Assembly: GCF_049243985.1 (NCBI RefSeq) | Contig: NC_135381.1 | Span: forward strand, 19,517,345-19,581,344 | From: Paroedura picta | Lineage: Eukaryota; Chordata; Lepidosauria; Squamata; Gekkonidae | Direction: 5' to 3' | DNA: 64,000 nt | Shown here: one piece after another, positions 55,501 to 64,000 of the stretch | Layout of the letters: the number at the start of each line of letters is the position of its first letter | Position numbering within the stretch: position 1 is the stretch's first letter | Position numbers and translations under genes: made by a program | Notes under the pieces: generated by a model | Databases searched by the model: none | Told to the model about the DNA's origin: nothing | Seen by the model: only the letters and a program-made list of their open reading frames with translations

Positions 55501-58500
55501 AAGGGGATGCAAACGTCCTCAAAGTGTACACGCGGGACAGATTTGCAAAAGTACGAGCTGAGGCAAACAGCACCAGATAAGGAGGCTTGCAGTTCTCAAA
55601 GGGGCTATTTAGTGCCTTGCCCTGCCACTGACCTTGCAGCCACTCCTTTGGCCCTTGACGCAGCAGCAGCAACATTAGTTGCTCTGGGGCTGGTTCAGAT
55701 TGGCAGTGGAAACCGAGCTTGTGCAGCCAGCATGTGGGAGTGTTGTGTGCAGACAGTCCAGGCAGGGAGAGAACAATCTGAGTATGTGGCCAAGGGGTGG
55801 AACAAGAAATGGAGGAGACAATGAGGAGGGGTTGCGAGTGTGGGCAGCCAAGCAAAAAAAAAAAAAGGACTTTTGGGGAGGAAGTCTGATGACCTTTGCA
55901 TGAAGGATTGCTTTTCATGCTGCTTTTTCTCGTGTGGTTTTGAAACGTTCTGATAAGATCAAGCTGCCTTCCTTTGGGTAGGAGCTGGTTGCAGAACATG
56001 GTAGCAGTCTGGTGCTGTTTTAAAAAACCTCTCTCTCTCCTCTCCCCCCCCCCCCCACTGTGATCATTTTGTATTATATTTAACCACTCTGAACACCTCC
56101 ACTTATTTTTTAAATGATGGGAAATAGAATTCTACATCAGGAATTGTTTCTCCCATAAGAAAAGGAAAGGGGAGTGCATCTTTGATAGAAGCGCCATCTC
56201 TACCTGCTGGGGCTATGCAGTCAACTTTTAGGGCTTTTCTGCATGCCATATAAGTGGCATTATGCTTACCTCGTGAAGACGCTATATTCCGGCCGCTCCA
56301 CATGACCTCGCCAGCCTTCCATGTCTGGCTGGCAAACTGCTTGCTATGACTGCCATTTTAAAGCTCGAGTGGTGAATCCCAAAAAGTGGATTCACCAACC
56401 TAAAAAGTGCTATCCCCAGTGGACAACCAGCGGGCCATCAGCAAAAGAAATGTATGGAGGTGAAGAAGCACTACATCCGCCTTCAATGTCCCGCCCTTGC
56501 ACCTGCCTCCCTCTCCCTTCTTCCCAGGGATGGGAATTTTTTTTAAAGGTGAACTGCCTGGAGAAACGAATAGGTGGACATGTGCCTCGGCAAGCCTGCA
56601 GATACACAGAAGCACTTTATAATCAGGTTCCCATTTTACACAGGTTACTATTTAACATAGCCTTGCCAACACAAGATTCTCATTGTGTGCCCAGGAAACC
56701 CACTCCCCCAAAGATTGTCTGCACCTCTATGAATATGTGAATAGGCATTTAAACAAATAAGTATATTTTTAAAAATTTCAGCAATCACTGGAAGTGCCGA
56801 AAGAGATTGGTTGCCCAAAGTGATTGACAGTGGCAGGCAGGCCAAAGCATAACAAGCCTAAAGCGTGTTGCTCTCTCTTCTCACTTTTTTGGAAGTGAGT
56901 GAGGAGTATAAGATGCACAAAAAGTAGCCAGAAACATGCAAAACAGCTCGAGGTGTGGAGTGCTGGTGAGCTGCAATTAATTTTAGTGCTTTGCCATACA
57001 GCAGGCTTCACACTATAATGGCCAATGTACGGAAAAGCCCTCAGGATCCTTGAGACCCTGAATTACAGATCCCTATTCATTTATTGTTTGCTGGCAAGGG
57101 TGTCTTTCTCACAAGCAGCAGCAGGAACAACAACCTACCTCAGGTATGAGATCTGGCAATGAAAGCACCAGATTCTATGCTGCAAATAGCCAAACTGCTC
57201 AGCTGGATGGGACCCTAGTTGGGGACCCCATGGCTTCCAGAGCAACCAGGTTTTCTTCAAGAATTATTTTGCTACAGGGCTTTCTGCCAATGTTTTCTGC
57301 ACCATTGCTTGAACTGAGGATATTAAAAGATTTTGGGGTTGTGGAGCTGGTGTGATCAGAGTTAGTCATAGAGCCCAGTCATAGAGATTTGGATGGAGTT
57401 TCTAGTATGCTCTTTGGCATTTATTTGATATGGTGAAAGGTGCTGTACCGAAAACCATAGACCCTAATACAGCAAGTGATACACTCCTTCAGAGATTGCA
57501 GGAGGAAGAAATCCCCAGGTGAGGCTGGCCCTGTTTATCAAGGACCCATTTCTGGCCTGCTGTCCTTTGCAGACGCTGAAGACAAGGCCAAGTCAACGTG
57601 GCTCTGGATCCAAAGTGTCCTGTACCTGATTGGCTCCCTTTTGCTCCTGATCCTGCTCGTCTTAATCCTGATGCGCATGGAGAGGTGAGTTGAGCAAACT
57701 AACCAGCTCAGGGGCTGACGATGTTCCAGGATGGGCTACTAAGCAAGTGGGGGCAAGGGAGGGAAGCCAAGCCCCTCCCCCAGTCTTCAAGCCAGACCAA
57801 CTGCTCTTCCCATCCCTCTTCATCTTTCTTCCTCTGCTTCTTGGCATGGCTCAAGGGACCAATGGGAGAGTGTAAGCAATAGGAAGGGTCAGTATGTTGC
57901 ACTGGTCAAGACGCAGACTCCACTAGCTGCTCATCCTAGACAAGGGGCTTCTGTTATGGTGCCTGTGAATGCCAGGGTGCCTGACAGCACCTTTCCTTGT
58001 GCCCACCAAGTGCTTCTAGAAAGTGTGTGCGGGGGGACCAAGTGAGGCTCTTGACCAGTAAGACTTCTTATTGGCCACTGAAGATTTGATTGATTGGTTT
58101 GATTCAAAAAATGTTCCACTGGCAGCAGCTATCACCGCAGCACAAGGATCTTCACAATGTAACAGAAGGTTAGTGATGACAGCCTTTTTGTTGCTGGGTC
58201 CACCTCCTGCAGTAGCCATTTTGTGGCAGTCATTCTGTAGTTGCGCCCATGACACTGTCTCAGAATTCCAAAAGTCCCCACAGGCTCCTAGCCTAGACTA
58301 AGAAGTAAAGTTCCAAATTCCCAGGACAGGTTTGACATATGTTTATTTATTCATTTATAATACACTATTCTTGCTAAGATTTGAAGTGGATTATTTAGAG
58401 TACGGAATACTATATATGCTAAAACAACACAATAACCTACAAACTTAGATGGCAGTATAATAAAAACAGCACATACAATACAGCAGGATCACAAGATTAG

Positions 58501-60580
58501 AGAACAGTGCAATAAAAAACACTATAATCTTTATACAATGAAATTGTCTAGAATTTCACCAACATTGCCACTGGGAAGCAAGAGCCAAGTAACATGAGCA
58601 TAGAGCAAACTGGAGGCACTCAGTTTAGGATTCCAAAAGTATTTTTTTTAATTCCATATGAACAAAAAGGCCCTAATGTGGATGCACAATTGTGCAGGGG
58701 GAGGGGATTTAGTTGTCTGGGACAGATCAAAGGCTGGCTATGACACCAAAAAACTGGATCCCTACGGGCCAGCGACTCCACTGTAAGCCTAGCATATGAG
58801 GACTCATTCTGCATGTGTTGGATAATACACTTTCAAGGCTTTTGCAGCTGGATATTCCTGTGTATGGAAAGTGCATTATCCAAAATGTGCAGGATGAGCC
58901 GGGGTCTACATTTGCTCTGCCACTCAGCCAAAATATTTTTTCTTAAGTAAAGAGGCAGATTTTTCCATTTGCAGCCTATCATGGGTTGGAAACCAATACC
59001 CTGTGACAAAAATGCAATTTACAGCTCTGCTGAAAAGATGGAAATAATTTTGTGAATGAGCTCTAATAAGTGATTGCTCTAGATTAATAACAACAACAAC
59101 AACAATAACTTTATTTTTATATCCCACCCTTCCCAATTGGCTTTAGGGTGTTTTTTTTTTTTGGGGGGGGTGAATAGTCATTCATTTAGGTGACTATCTC
59201 CAGGAAATAATCCTTCCATTAGCCTCCATATGAAGGACAAGGCCTTTGCAAAGAAGGCCTGAATGGAACTTGCAAGCTATACTGTGAAAATTCTGCTGCT
59301 ATGCCACCCCCTAACCCACTTTCTCTTTTTCCAGGGTATGGCTGGTCTTGATGCCCAGAATTCCCAACCCCCACAACAAATTTGAAGAGCTCTTCACAGC
59401 CTACCAAGGCAACTTCTCCGTAAGAACCTTTGGAACCCTTTCCTGCTGTTATAGGAGCCCAAAGCAGAGGTCTATGCCCTGCTTCAGTGGTGGTGGAACA
59501 TGCTGTCAAGTTGCAGCTGACTTTGTCATTGCCTGCCTCATCATAGAGACCCTGGACTTCCTTCGTGCTCTCCCATTCAAGTATTACCTATTTAGCTTCC
59601 AAGATCTAATGAGAGCAAGCCAACCTAGATAGAATTGCCAGGTCCCTCCTGATCTCCGGCAGGGGATAAGGGAATAGGGTTGCCAGATCCAGACTGGGAA
59701 ATTTGGGAATGAAGCTTGAGGAGGACCTCAGTCAGATACAATGTCACAGAGTCCACCCTCCAAAGCATCCATTTTCTCAAGGGGAAGAGATCTGTCATCT
59801 GGAGTTGAGCTGTAATTACGGGGGATCCCCAGGTGCTACCTGGAAGCTGGCATTCCTAAACTTGTGTTGGTCAGAAGGATTCAGAACAAGCTTCAAAGAG
59901 AATGCAGGTGGTTTCACATTCAGATGTGAGACACTGACTGACCATGGGTGCCAAGGCAGCAGTGTACATATTGTATGTTTGTTTGTGTGTCTGTGCTGCC
60001 CTGCAGAGATGTGTCAAGCCTCCAAGACTGCCATTTTCTCCAGAGGACCTGACCTCTGTAGTGTGGATGATAGCTGTAATTCCAGGCCCCAACTAGAGGT
60101 TGGCAAACCTGTTTAGGGAGCTTCAGCCACTGATTTCCCAGCATTCCCTCTAGTTAGGCCCTCTGCCTCCCTATAGGAGAGACAGAGCGCTTAACCAGAA
60201 GGCCTCAATCCAGCCTCAGGCTCCTGTGTCATGTCAGCTGAGCTGGTGGAGACAGGCAATGAGAACAGACATTCTAACTTGTAGGGAAAAAGACAACCAA
60301 GCTAAAGAACAGACAGAACCAGGAAACTTCCAGGGGAGTTGGATGGGGAAACCTCAGTGGTGTGTGTTACTCATCGTGACATTTCTTTTCCTAGGAGTGG
60401 GCTGGGGTCCCCAAGGATGCTGTGGAGAGTTTCAAGCCAAGCTACCATGAAAGCATCTGCCATGTCACAGAATTGTTCCCTGGCGGGGGATATCTGCCTC
60501 TGGGCAGTGAGGTCCTGGGCAAGGCTGGGGAAGTGCCTGGAATTTCTGTGGACCCTGTCTCCAAGATCAACCTTGAATAG
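46429..60580 (+). CDS. IL2RG: IL2RG, cytokine receptor common gamma chain (8 exons)
   Basis: The type I membrane receptor subunit shared by IL-2, 4, 7, 9, 15 and 21 receptors, which binds JAK3 through its cytoplasmic tail. Eight exons with unbroken phase give 348 residues (human 369). Seen in order: signal peptide (about 1-26, core MFLILALLFLGPG), D1 fibronectin domain with C35-C45 and C71-C84 pairs, D2 domain (about 121-221) with YTFNVKSK, a membrane span (about 230-254), MPRIPNPHNKFEELF as Box1 and a tail EWAGVPKDAVESFKPSYHES close to human [20 protein letters not shown]. Potential N-glycosylation sites include N56, N87, N94, N102, N106, N128 and N218. Odd: the WSXWS box reads W-S-L-T-A (206-210), there is an extra Cys67, and the human N-terminal stretch between signal peptide and first Cys is mostly absent. 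MED12 and CXorf65 flank it as in human. Confidence 0.95.
46921..46985 (+). repeat. ggttgcca-type repeat fragment
   Basis: tagggttgttctctctggga and cctggagatttgggggtaga match the 5' part of the family seen at 53675-53890. Confidence 0.6.
47020..47195 (+). repeat. GC-rich imperfect minisatellite in IL2RG intron 1
   Basis: A unit of roughly 30 bases built on gctgccttggcccctgcggg with variants recurs about five times, at roughly 47067-47190. It directly precedes a MITE. Confidence 0.65.
47200..47335. mobile_element. palindromic hAT-type MITE, copy 3
   Basis: 136 bp, caggggtagtcaaactgcag to its complement; cctaagg flanks both ends (7 bases exact). In IL2RG intron 1. Confidence 0.93.
47660..47794. 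mobile_element. diverged hAT-type MITE, copy 4
   Basis: tgggggtagccaaactgact to acagtttggccacccct with the same core (gatgtccatggactacaatt) but more changes; an older copy in IL2RG intron 1. Confidence 0.8.
48207..48297 (+). CDS. IL2RG: IL2RG exon 2
   Basis: Residues 32-62, DVKCIVFSDDYMICDWESG to YSLYYW; the C-x9-C-x-W signature of class I cytokine receptors. It is much shorter than human exon 2 because the N-terminal linker is missing. Confidence 0.93.
48575..48675 (+). mobile_element. L2-like LINE 3' tail
   Basis: tggtagaggacaggaaggcc, catggggtcgcgatagg and an (AAC)-like end match the tail of 885-1651. In IL2RG intron 2. Confidence 0.85.
48816..48951. mobile_element. palindromic hAT-type MITE, copy 5
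   Basis: 136 bp; exact duplication caataaag at 48808-48815 and 48952-48959. In IL2RG intron 2. Confidence 0.95.
49505..49622 (+). mobile_element. 5S-derived SINE fragment (body only)
   Basis: acttgccaccaagtcacaac, tgaccccagcaaggggtttt, caaggcatgtgagaagcc and ttcctttgcagaatcttccc match, in order, the body of lizard 5S-type SINEs as I recall them. The 5S part itself is not present here. Confidence 0.6.
49667..49827. repeat. palindromic repeat (aagtccaacaaag type)
   Basis: aaagtttgaattcagtggca ... acctttaagtccaacaaag on the left is mirrored by ttgaataaaacttgctgggc ... aaggtgtcacaaaactc on the right (arms about 49667-49712 and 49782-49827). Related pieces are at 42178-42262 and 21700-21785. Family unnamed by me. 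Confidence 0.7.
50151..50326 (+). CDS. IL2RG: IL2RG exon 3
   Basis: Residues 62-120, WYAKNCAAECAHYLQRGGV to SSLINQ; C71-C84 match the human second disulphide (C-S-H-Y-L ... S-G-C). A hAT-like element starts 17 bases after its donor. Confidence 0.93.
50343..50701. mobile_element. hAT-type non-autonomous element, CpG-rich
   Basis: 359 bp with inverted ends cagtggtctcc and ggggaccactg and an exact 8-bp duplication tcctagag at 50335-50342 and 50702-50709. The interior is CpG- and CGG-rich and contains a donor-like aaaggtgagc near 50565. It starts 16 bases after the last base of IL2RG exon 3. Confidence 0.92.
50936..51122 (-). repeat. ggttgcca-type repeat
   Basis: gggctgccaagctctaggct to ccagaggttggcaactctac; bounded by inverted ends, which suggests a DNA transposon relic. 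IL2RG intron 3. Confidence 0.65.
51364..51573 (-). repeat. ggttgcca-type repeat
   Basis: gaggttgccatcctccaggt, gacctgttcacctggagaaa and tggagctggcaaccctcc; reverse orientation relative to 53675-53890. It ends about 37 bases before IL2RG exon 4. Confidence 0.7.
51611..51753 (+). CDS. IL2RG: IL2RG exon 4
   Basis: Residues 121-168, VKPNPPVNLTLQSLGNNQ to STDPSPK; matches human PENLTLHKLSESQLELNW and CLEHLVQY. Confidence 0.94.
51878..52080 (-). repeat. ggttgcca-type repeat, diverged
   Basis: gggtttgtcaatctccatgt, attacagctgatctccaaat and cagcttggagttggcaatct follow the family order. IL2RG intron 4. Confidence 0.6.
52137..52272. mobile_element. palindromic hAT-type MITE, copy 6
   Basis: 136 bp, arms nearly identical; exact duplication ctgtagac at 52129-52136 and 52273-52280. 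IL2RG intron 4. Confidence 0.96.
53373..53532 (+). CDS. IL2RG: IL2RG exon 5
   Basis: Residues 169-221, ESSTEEMMYILPSVDPNKRY to RNSSK. Gap-free alignment of LWSLTAGPVSWG to human HWSEWSHPIHWG shows the WSXWS change. Confidence 0.93.
53675..53890 (+). repeat. ggttgcca-type repeat, good copy
   Basis: gggttgacagattcaggttg, aagatttgggggtgaagcct, gccatagagtcca, ctccaggggaactgatctct and ccccaggtcccatgtgaggg in order. IL2RG intron 5. Confidence 0.75.
54216..54338. mobile_element. palindromic hAT-type MITE, copy 7
   Basis: 123 bp with a shortened centre; duplications cgttacag and ctttacag (one mismatch) at 54208-54215 and 54339-54346. IL2RG intron 5. Confidence 0.93.
54347..57572 (+). other. IL2RG: rest of IL2RG intron 5
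   Basis: Contains a 232-codon minus-strand open frame (55301-55999) and a 111-codon one (54841-55176), neither with a recognised motif, and homopolymer runs at 55855-55866 and 56046-56057. No exon of another gene was identified. Confidence 0.5.
57573..57684 (+). CDS. IL2RG: IL2RG exon 6 (membrane span)
   Basis: Residues 222-258 plus part of 259, DAEDKAKSTWLWIQSVLYL onward, a Leu-rich span ending in the stop-transfer R-M-E-R. Confidence 0.93.
57685..59334 (+). other. IL2RG: IL2RG intron 6
   Basis: 58330-58560 is A+T-rich and repeat-like. An (AAC)n run at 59090-59106 followed by ttatttttatatcccaccct looks like the edge of an interspersed repeat, and T/G homopolymers lie at 59151-59170. Confidence 0.5.
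59335..59419 (+). CDS. IL2RG: IL2RG exon 7 (Box1)
   Basis: Residues 259-287, VWLVLMPRIPNPHNKFEEL to YQGNFS; human reads [20 protein letters not shown] then NFS. Confidence 0.94.
59500..59632 (+). mobile_element. 5S rRNA-derived SINE relic
   Basis: ctgtcaagttgcagctgact, then ccattcaagtattacctatt, tagcttccaagatctaatga and gagcaagccaaccta reproduce, in reverse sense, the conserved internal region of 5S rRNA (agcttccgagatc-type) fused to the SINE body. IL2RG intron 7. Confidence 0.7.
59672..59860 (+). repeat. ggttgcca-type repeat
   Basis: agggttgccagatccagact to cctggaagctggcattcc with the family's internal words (agagtccaccctccaaagca). IL2RG intron 7. Confidence 0.75.
60018..60110 (+). repeat. 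ggttgcca-type repeat, 3' part
   Basis: gactgccattttctccagag to ccccaactagaggttggcaa; half copy. IL2RG intron 7. Confidence 0.65.
60395..60580 (+). CDS. IL2RG: IL2RG exon 8 (coding part)
   Basis: Residues 288-348, EWAGVPKDAVESFKPSYHES to SKINLE, TAG at 60578-60580. The last 30 residues do not align with the human tail. Confidence 0.92.
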   Translation, partial: EWAGVPKDAVESFKPSYHESICHVTELFPGGGYLPLGSEVLGKAGEVPGISVDPVSKINLE

Positions 60581-62101
60581 AGCCCGCAGGACTTATGCCC
60601 AGACTTGCAAGTCTGCAATGTCTCTTGGCTAGAGCTTCTGTCATGACTCTCCTCAGATGCGCTTTCCTCACAGTGCTGTTTTCACTTGCCCTGTCTGGTA
60701 ATGGTATAGAAGAATGGACAAAAGCAGGCCTGACAATGTCTACAGAACATCTATTTTCTCCTGGTTCACAGCAATATAGTCACTGTTACAGCCTTGAGAT
60801 ACATAGCTAGGAATGAATGGCTTTATGCCCAGACCTAAATCTTAGAATATGAAGAACAAACACAACACAGATTTGCTGCAGTTATTTCTGTGGGACATTC
60901 ATTCTAAGCTTAGAGGTGCTTATATCAAGCTTTCGGGGCTAGCTACCTAATTTTGAGTTTCATGTGACTGGGCTGGGGTACAAAGTTTTGATACCTGAAG
61001 TAAACAAATTTATGATTTCTCTTCAGCCAGAGGACTGATAACCTGTAGAGATTGGTTACAGGGGGGAAATAATTACTTCAGCACAATGGTTAAATAACAA
61101 AATCTGTTCTGCATAATATATTTCTGGTAAGGCCTTGGAGGAGGAGTGTGTCTCATGGCTTAAGTGCCACTCAGCAGTTAACACCCACTCAGGGCAGCTG
61201 TCCCGCCACTGAGTGCCTCTTCCTCCAACCAGCTTGCCTGTCTGCCCAGCAGCCAGCCAATTGAATTCCATACCCTCATTCCTTACCATCCCCTCCTCCT
61301 TCCACTTCCCTCTGAGGCTTGGAGGCTGCAGATCCCTACAACATGAGAGCTGCCCCTGCTGGTGAGTTCCCTAACAGCTGCCTGCAGCCTTTCCAGGTCC
61401 TGGGGGGAGGGGGAGGCCATCCGCAGAGTTCTTCCACTCCACCCCCTCCCCAATCTAGCGCCCATTGGCCCCTAGTGTTATAAATAAAATATGAAAACAC
61501 TCGTAATTGCAGGACTACAAGCCCCATGATACATTGAATTCATATGTTCATCCCCAGTTTTCAATTAGAACATTCTCTTGCCCTTGTCTACACCCTTTAA
61601 TTCTATTTTTAACCCTCCCAGGCATTTCAACCCTGATGCTCGTATCTTCTTCCCTTTTCAGTGCCTGTCTGCTGGCCCTTTTAGATCCTGGCCCACAATG
61701 CCACTCAGGAGATCCTTCATCTGGATATTTACAAGCTACAAGCTGGCCCTTGTGAATGACTTGGTCTAGTGCCTTTATCCTCAACCTCCTGCTCCATTTC
61801 CAGTGCAAGCCTTGTGCTTACCCCAACAAAGCTGGGGCTCTCAGTATTCTTCTGTTGATTTGGATAAAGTAAATTTAATCCTTGTAAAGATAATAATGAC
61901 TCTGAGGTTGACTTAACCATCCTTCTCCCAATAAAGTGCAACTGTTGTTGCTTCCAGTGGTCAGATCTGGATGGCTGCAGAAATTATGCCATTATTGCCT
62001 TCATAGAGTGTTCCATATTGTGAGGTTGCAAGAGGTCACAATGGCCCTGGGATGGCTCAACATGCAAGGAGCTCTCCACCCATGCAAAAGGCAGCTGGGG
62101 C
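60581..62101 (+). other. IL2RG 3' side and gap to CXorf65
   Basis: Holds the IL2RG 3' UTR of unknown length. AATAAA occurs at 61483-61488 and 61930-61935, the two best polyadenylation candidates. No gene was recognised; the minus-strand frame at 61283-61465 has no known motif. Confidence 0.5.
61483..61488 (+). promoter_or_regulatory. IL2RG: candidate polyadenylation signal (IL2RG)
   Basis: The first exact AATAAA after the IL2RG stop, about 900 bases downstream. A second lies at 61930-61935. Confidence 0.35.
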
Positions 62102-62126
62102 ATGTTCATTACCATAAAACATGGAG
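62102..62126 (+). CDS. CXorf65: CXorf65 exon 1, 25 coding bases
   Basis: ATG TTC ATT ACC ATA AAA CAT GGA G, then gtaagg. Eight residues plus one base; found only because exon 2 needed it. Confidence 0.85.
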
Positions 62127-64000
62127 GTAAGGCAGGAATTGGCCATAGGATGCTGTAGACATGGATCCTTGGCTGAAATGCAAGCGAGGAAGGCATTGAG
62201 TAGCCCCTAGGCTGCTGGGAATGGAAGTCTGGACAGACATACATGGGGCTCCTTCAGATAGATGGGCAGCTCCCTTCCCTTGCAGAACAGAGCAGGTGGG
62301 TACACAGAAAGACTTGTCAGGATGACCTGCAACATCCCTTTATAGGAATTGCTTATCCAACTTCAGGTTCATTAAAAAAAAAAAAAGCTCATTAGTCATG
62401 TTATCACCATTGTACCCTCCCCCCAGCACCTTAATAAACTACACTGTTATGCCAATCTGAAGGACTGTGTATAATTGCTATGCGTCAGGATCTGCTTCCT
62501 GAAACACCATTATTCTCCATTGTTCTTTCCTTTTCCATCCCATCCCACGCACACACATATTTTCAGTGTTTTTGTAAACTTCACATTGGAAATAAGTAGA
62601 ATTTTTATTCTGGGAGAAAAACATCTCGATGCCTACATAATCAACAAGTAACCCAGAACCTGCCACAACCATGGGCCTATTGCAGGATGTGATTCTGCCT
62701 CCTCTGGGGAAACCAGGGCTTTGGCAGCCATCTCAGCTCCTTCTCTTGCAGACAACCAACAATTCCTGGCCAACATCAACTGCTCGTACTTACTATTAAT
62801 GCACTACATACGTGACAAGGCAGGACTCGAGAAGACAGGTGAGACGATCATAGGATTCCAGAGACTTTGCAGGGTGACTGCTGCAGATCTGGACTGGAAA
62901 TGTGAATTGTGAACAGAGTTTCCACGCAGCCCTCAGCAGAGCCATTTTGGGTAGTAGTTTGTAATGAATGTCTATCGAAGAATTCTGGGGAACTTGCAAG
63001 CTTGCATTGTTCAAAGATATTTTCGTTGGTCATAACGAGAAACTTAAGTGGGAGAAGTATCACAATTTCCCCAGTGCAAAATGCTATCCCTAGTGACATC
63101 AACACACCAAAATACTTTGGAGGGCTATACACATCTGAGGAATGTTTTTATTATTCTAAAAACTGAACATGCAGAAGCAGGAAGTATTGGGAGGTAAATA
63201 ATTTCAAAGCTTGCCGACAGATCCTGCAGTTAGAAACTGCCCATGCGGAAATCCATGGGTAGGAAAGATAAAAGGTGCAGCTATGGAAATGAAGAGAAGG
63301 GCTCTGGTTGCCCGTTAAAAGGCTTTCCTGAAGCAGGATTTGAATGGCTGAGATTTGAGAATAATGCCAGATTATGTTGGCTGGAGGTAACTGAAGGCAT
63401 AGATCTGGGTCTGTGGAAGATGATTAGCCACTACAGCTGAATGGAACTTTTGTGTGCAGAGGCAGTATACCAGAAACTGAGTGTACATAGCAGAGAAGGT
63501 AACAACCATGCTGGAACGTGTCCTGTGTTGTGTTTTGCCCAGTGGCCAACCAAATGCTCCCTGAAGGCTTTTGTGCAGAGGAAGACTGACCTCGGTGTGT
63601 CCTATTTGTGACTCAGTTCTGTTAGAAACCTTGATCTGGTTCAAGATGACCACAGTTCTGCTCTTAGATGCACCTGGCTCATGTTCTCCCTCCCTGTCCT
63701 CTGTATCTCTTCCACAAAACATTCCTTGATTGTTTTCACTTTGCCAAAGAAGCAGGGAGGAGTTTGGTTCTCCTGATCATTTTATGAGATCAGGGATAGG
63801 ACAGTTGTTCAAGGAGTGTCCATGTCACCTAATTTGGTCTTGGTTCATTTCCCAATGAGAGCTGGGTGGTTTTCCTAAGCACTACATTTGGAAATGGCCA
63901 ACACTGAGGGAGGGACTGATCAACCTACTTAGATTTTGAACTCAGCACTTGCCGCTGTTTAAAGCAAAGAACTTAACTAGTCACTGCCGTCATACGTTTA
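62102..64000 (+). CDS. CXorf65: CXorf65 orthologue, first two coding exons (partial)
   Basis: An uncharacterised small vertebrate protein, encoded next to IL2RG in human. Exon 1 (62102-62126) gives MFITIKHG and exon 2 (62752-62838) gives [20 protein letters not shown] and onward to GLEKT. Joined in phase 1, this matches human [20 protein letters not shown] then VLLLLHYARRKVGLPKT. Both introns have proper GT and AG ends. The next human segment (DTIDLCDETGTMKL) was not found up to the edge, so intron 2 probably continues past 64000. Function is unknown and I assign none. Confidence 0.88.
62752..62838 (+). CDS. CXorf65: CXorf65 exon 2
   Basis: Acceptor cttctcttgcag; 87 bases, ends AAG ACA G with donor gtgaga. 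Strongest block of similarity to human CXorf65. Confidence 0.9.
62839..64000 (+). other. CXorf65 intron 2, open at right edge
   Basis: No further exon, RNA gene or named repeat recognised. Confidence 0.5.

Noticed and set aside
55301-55999. 232-codon minus-strand frame inside IL2RG intron 5
   Set aside because: No recognised motif or family, and low-complexity stretches; treated as chance.
59570-59632. Possible 5S rRNA gene
   Set aside because: Only a short, diverged internal part is present, fused to SINE sequence.

Overview
The window is a vertebrate chromosomal segment, most likely from a squamate reptile and plausibly a gecko. It shows long split genes with GT-AG introns, CR1 and L2-like LINE remnants, two tRNA-derived SINE families of lizard type, a 5S-derived SINE remnant, and many copies of a palindromic hAT-type MITE. 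The species call is inference from repeat types; the gene calls rest on protein similarity read directly from the sequence.

Three genes were identified, in an order matching human Xq13.1. MED12 runs on the minus strand from the start codon at 41487 to the stop at 10311. I could place 44 coding exons with continuous phase, predicting 2158 residues (human 2177). IL2RG, the common cytokine receptor gamma chain, runs on the plus strand from 46429 to 60580 in 8 coding exons, predicting 348 residues. CXorf65 begins at 62102 on the plus strand; two coding exons are visible and the rest lies beyond the right edge. MED12 and IL2RG are divergent, about 4.9 kb apart between start codons, and CXorf65 follows IL2RG in the same direction.

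Layout: 1-9869 is intergenic, with LINE and SINE remnants and no host gene that I can support. 9870-10310 is the likely MED12 3' end. 10311-41487 is MED12, with mostly short introns. 41130-41960 is a CpG island over the MED12 5' end. 41960-46428 is the intergenic promoter side shared with IL2RG. 46429-60580 is IL2RG, whose introns are packed with MITEs, a second family of ggttgcca-type repeats and a larger hAT-like element. 60581-62101 is the short gap to CXorf65, and 62102-64000 holds the start of that gene.

MED12 is a nuclear subunit of the Mediator kinase module (with CDK8/19, cyclin C and MED13). IL2RG is a plasma-membrane receptor subunit shared by the IL-2, 4, 7, 9, 15 and 21 receptors and signals through JAK3. 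The two are linked by ancient neighbourhood, not by a shared pathway. The best second-look items are three GC-AG introns in MED12, a shortened MED12 linker beside a CR1 insertion, loss of the WSXWS box in IL2RG, and transposons close to splice sites. I saw no CRISPR array, no true tRNA or rRNA gene, no retroviral copy and no convincing wholly new system.
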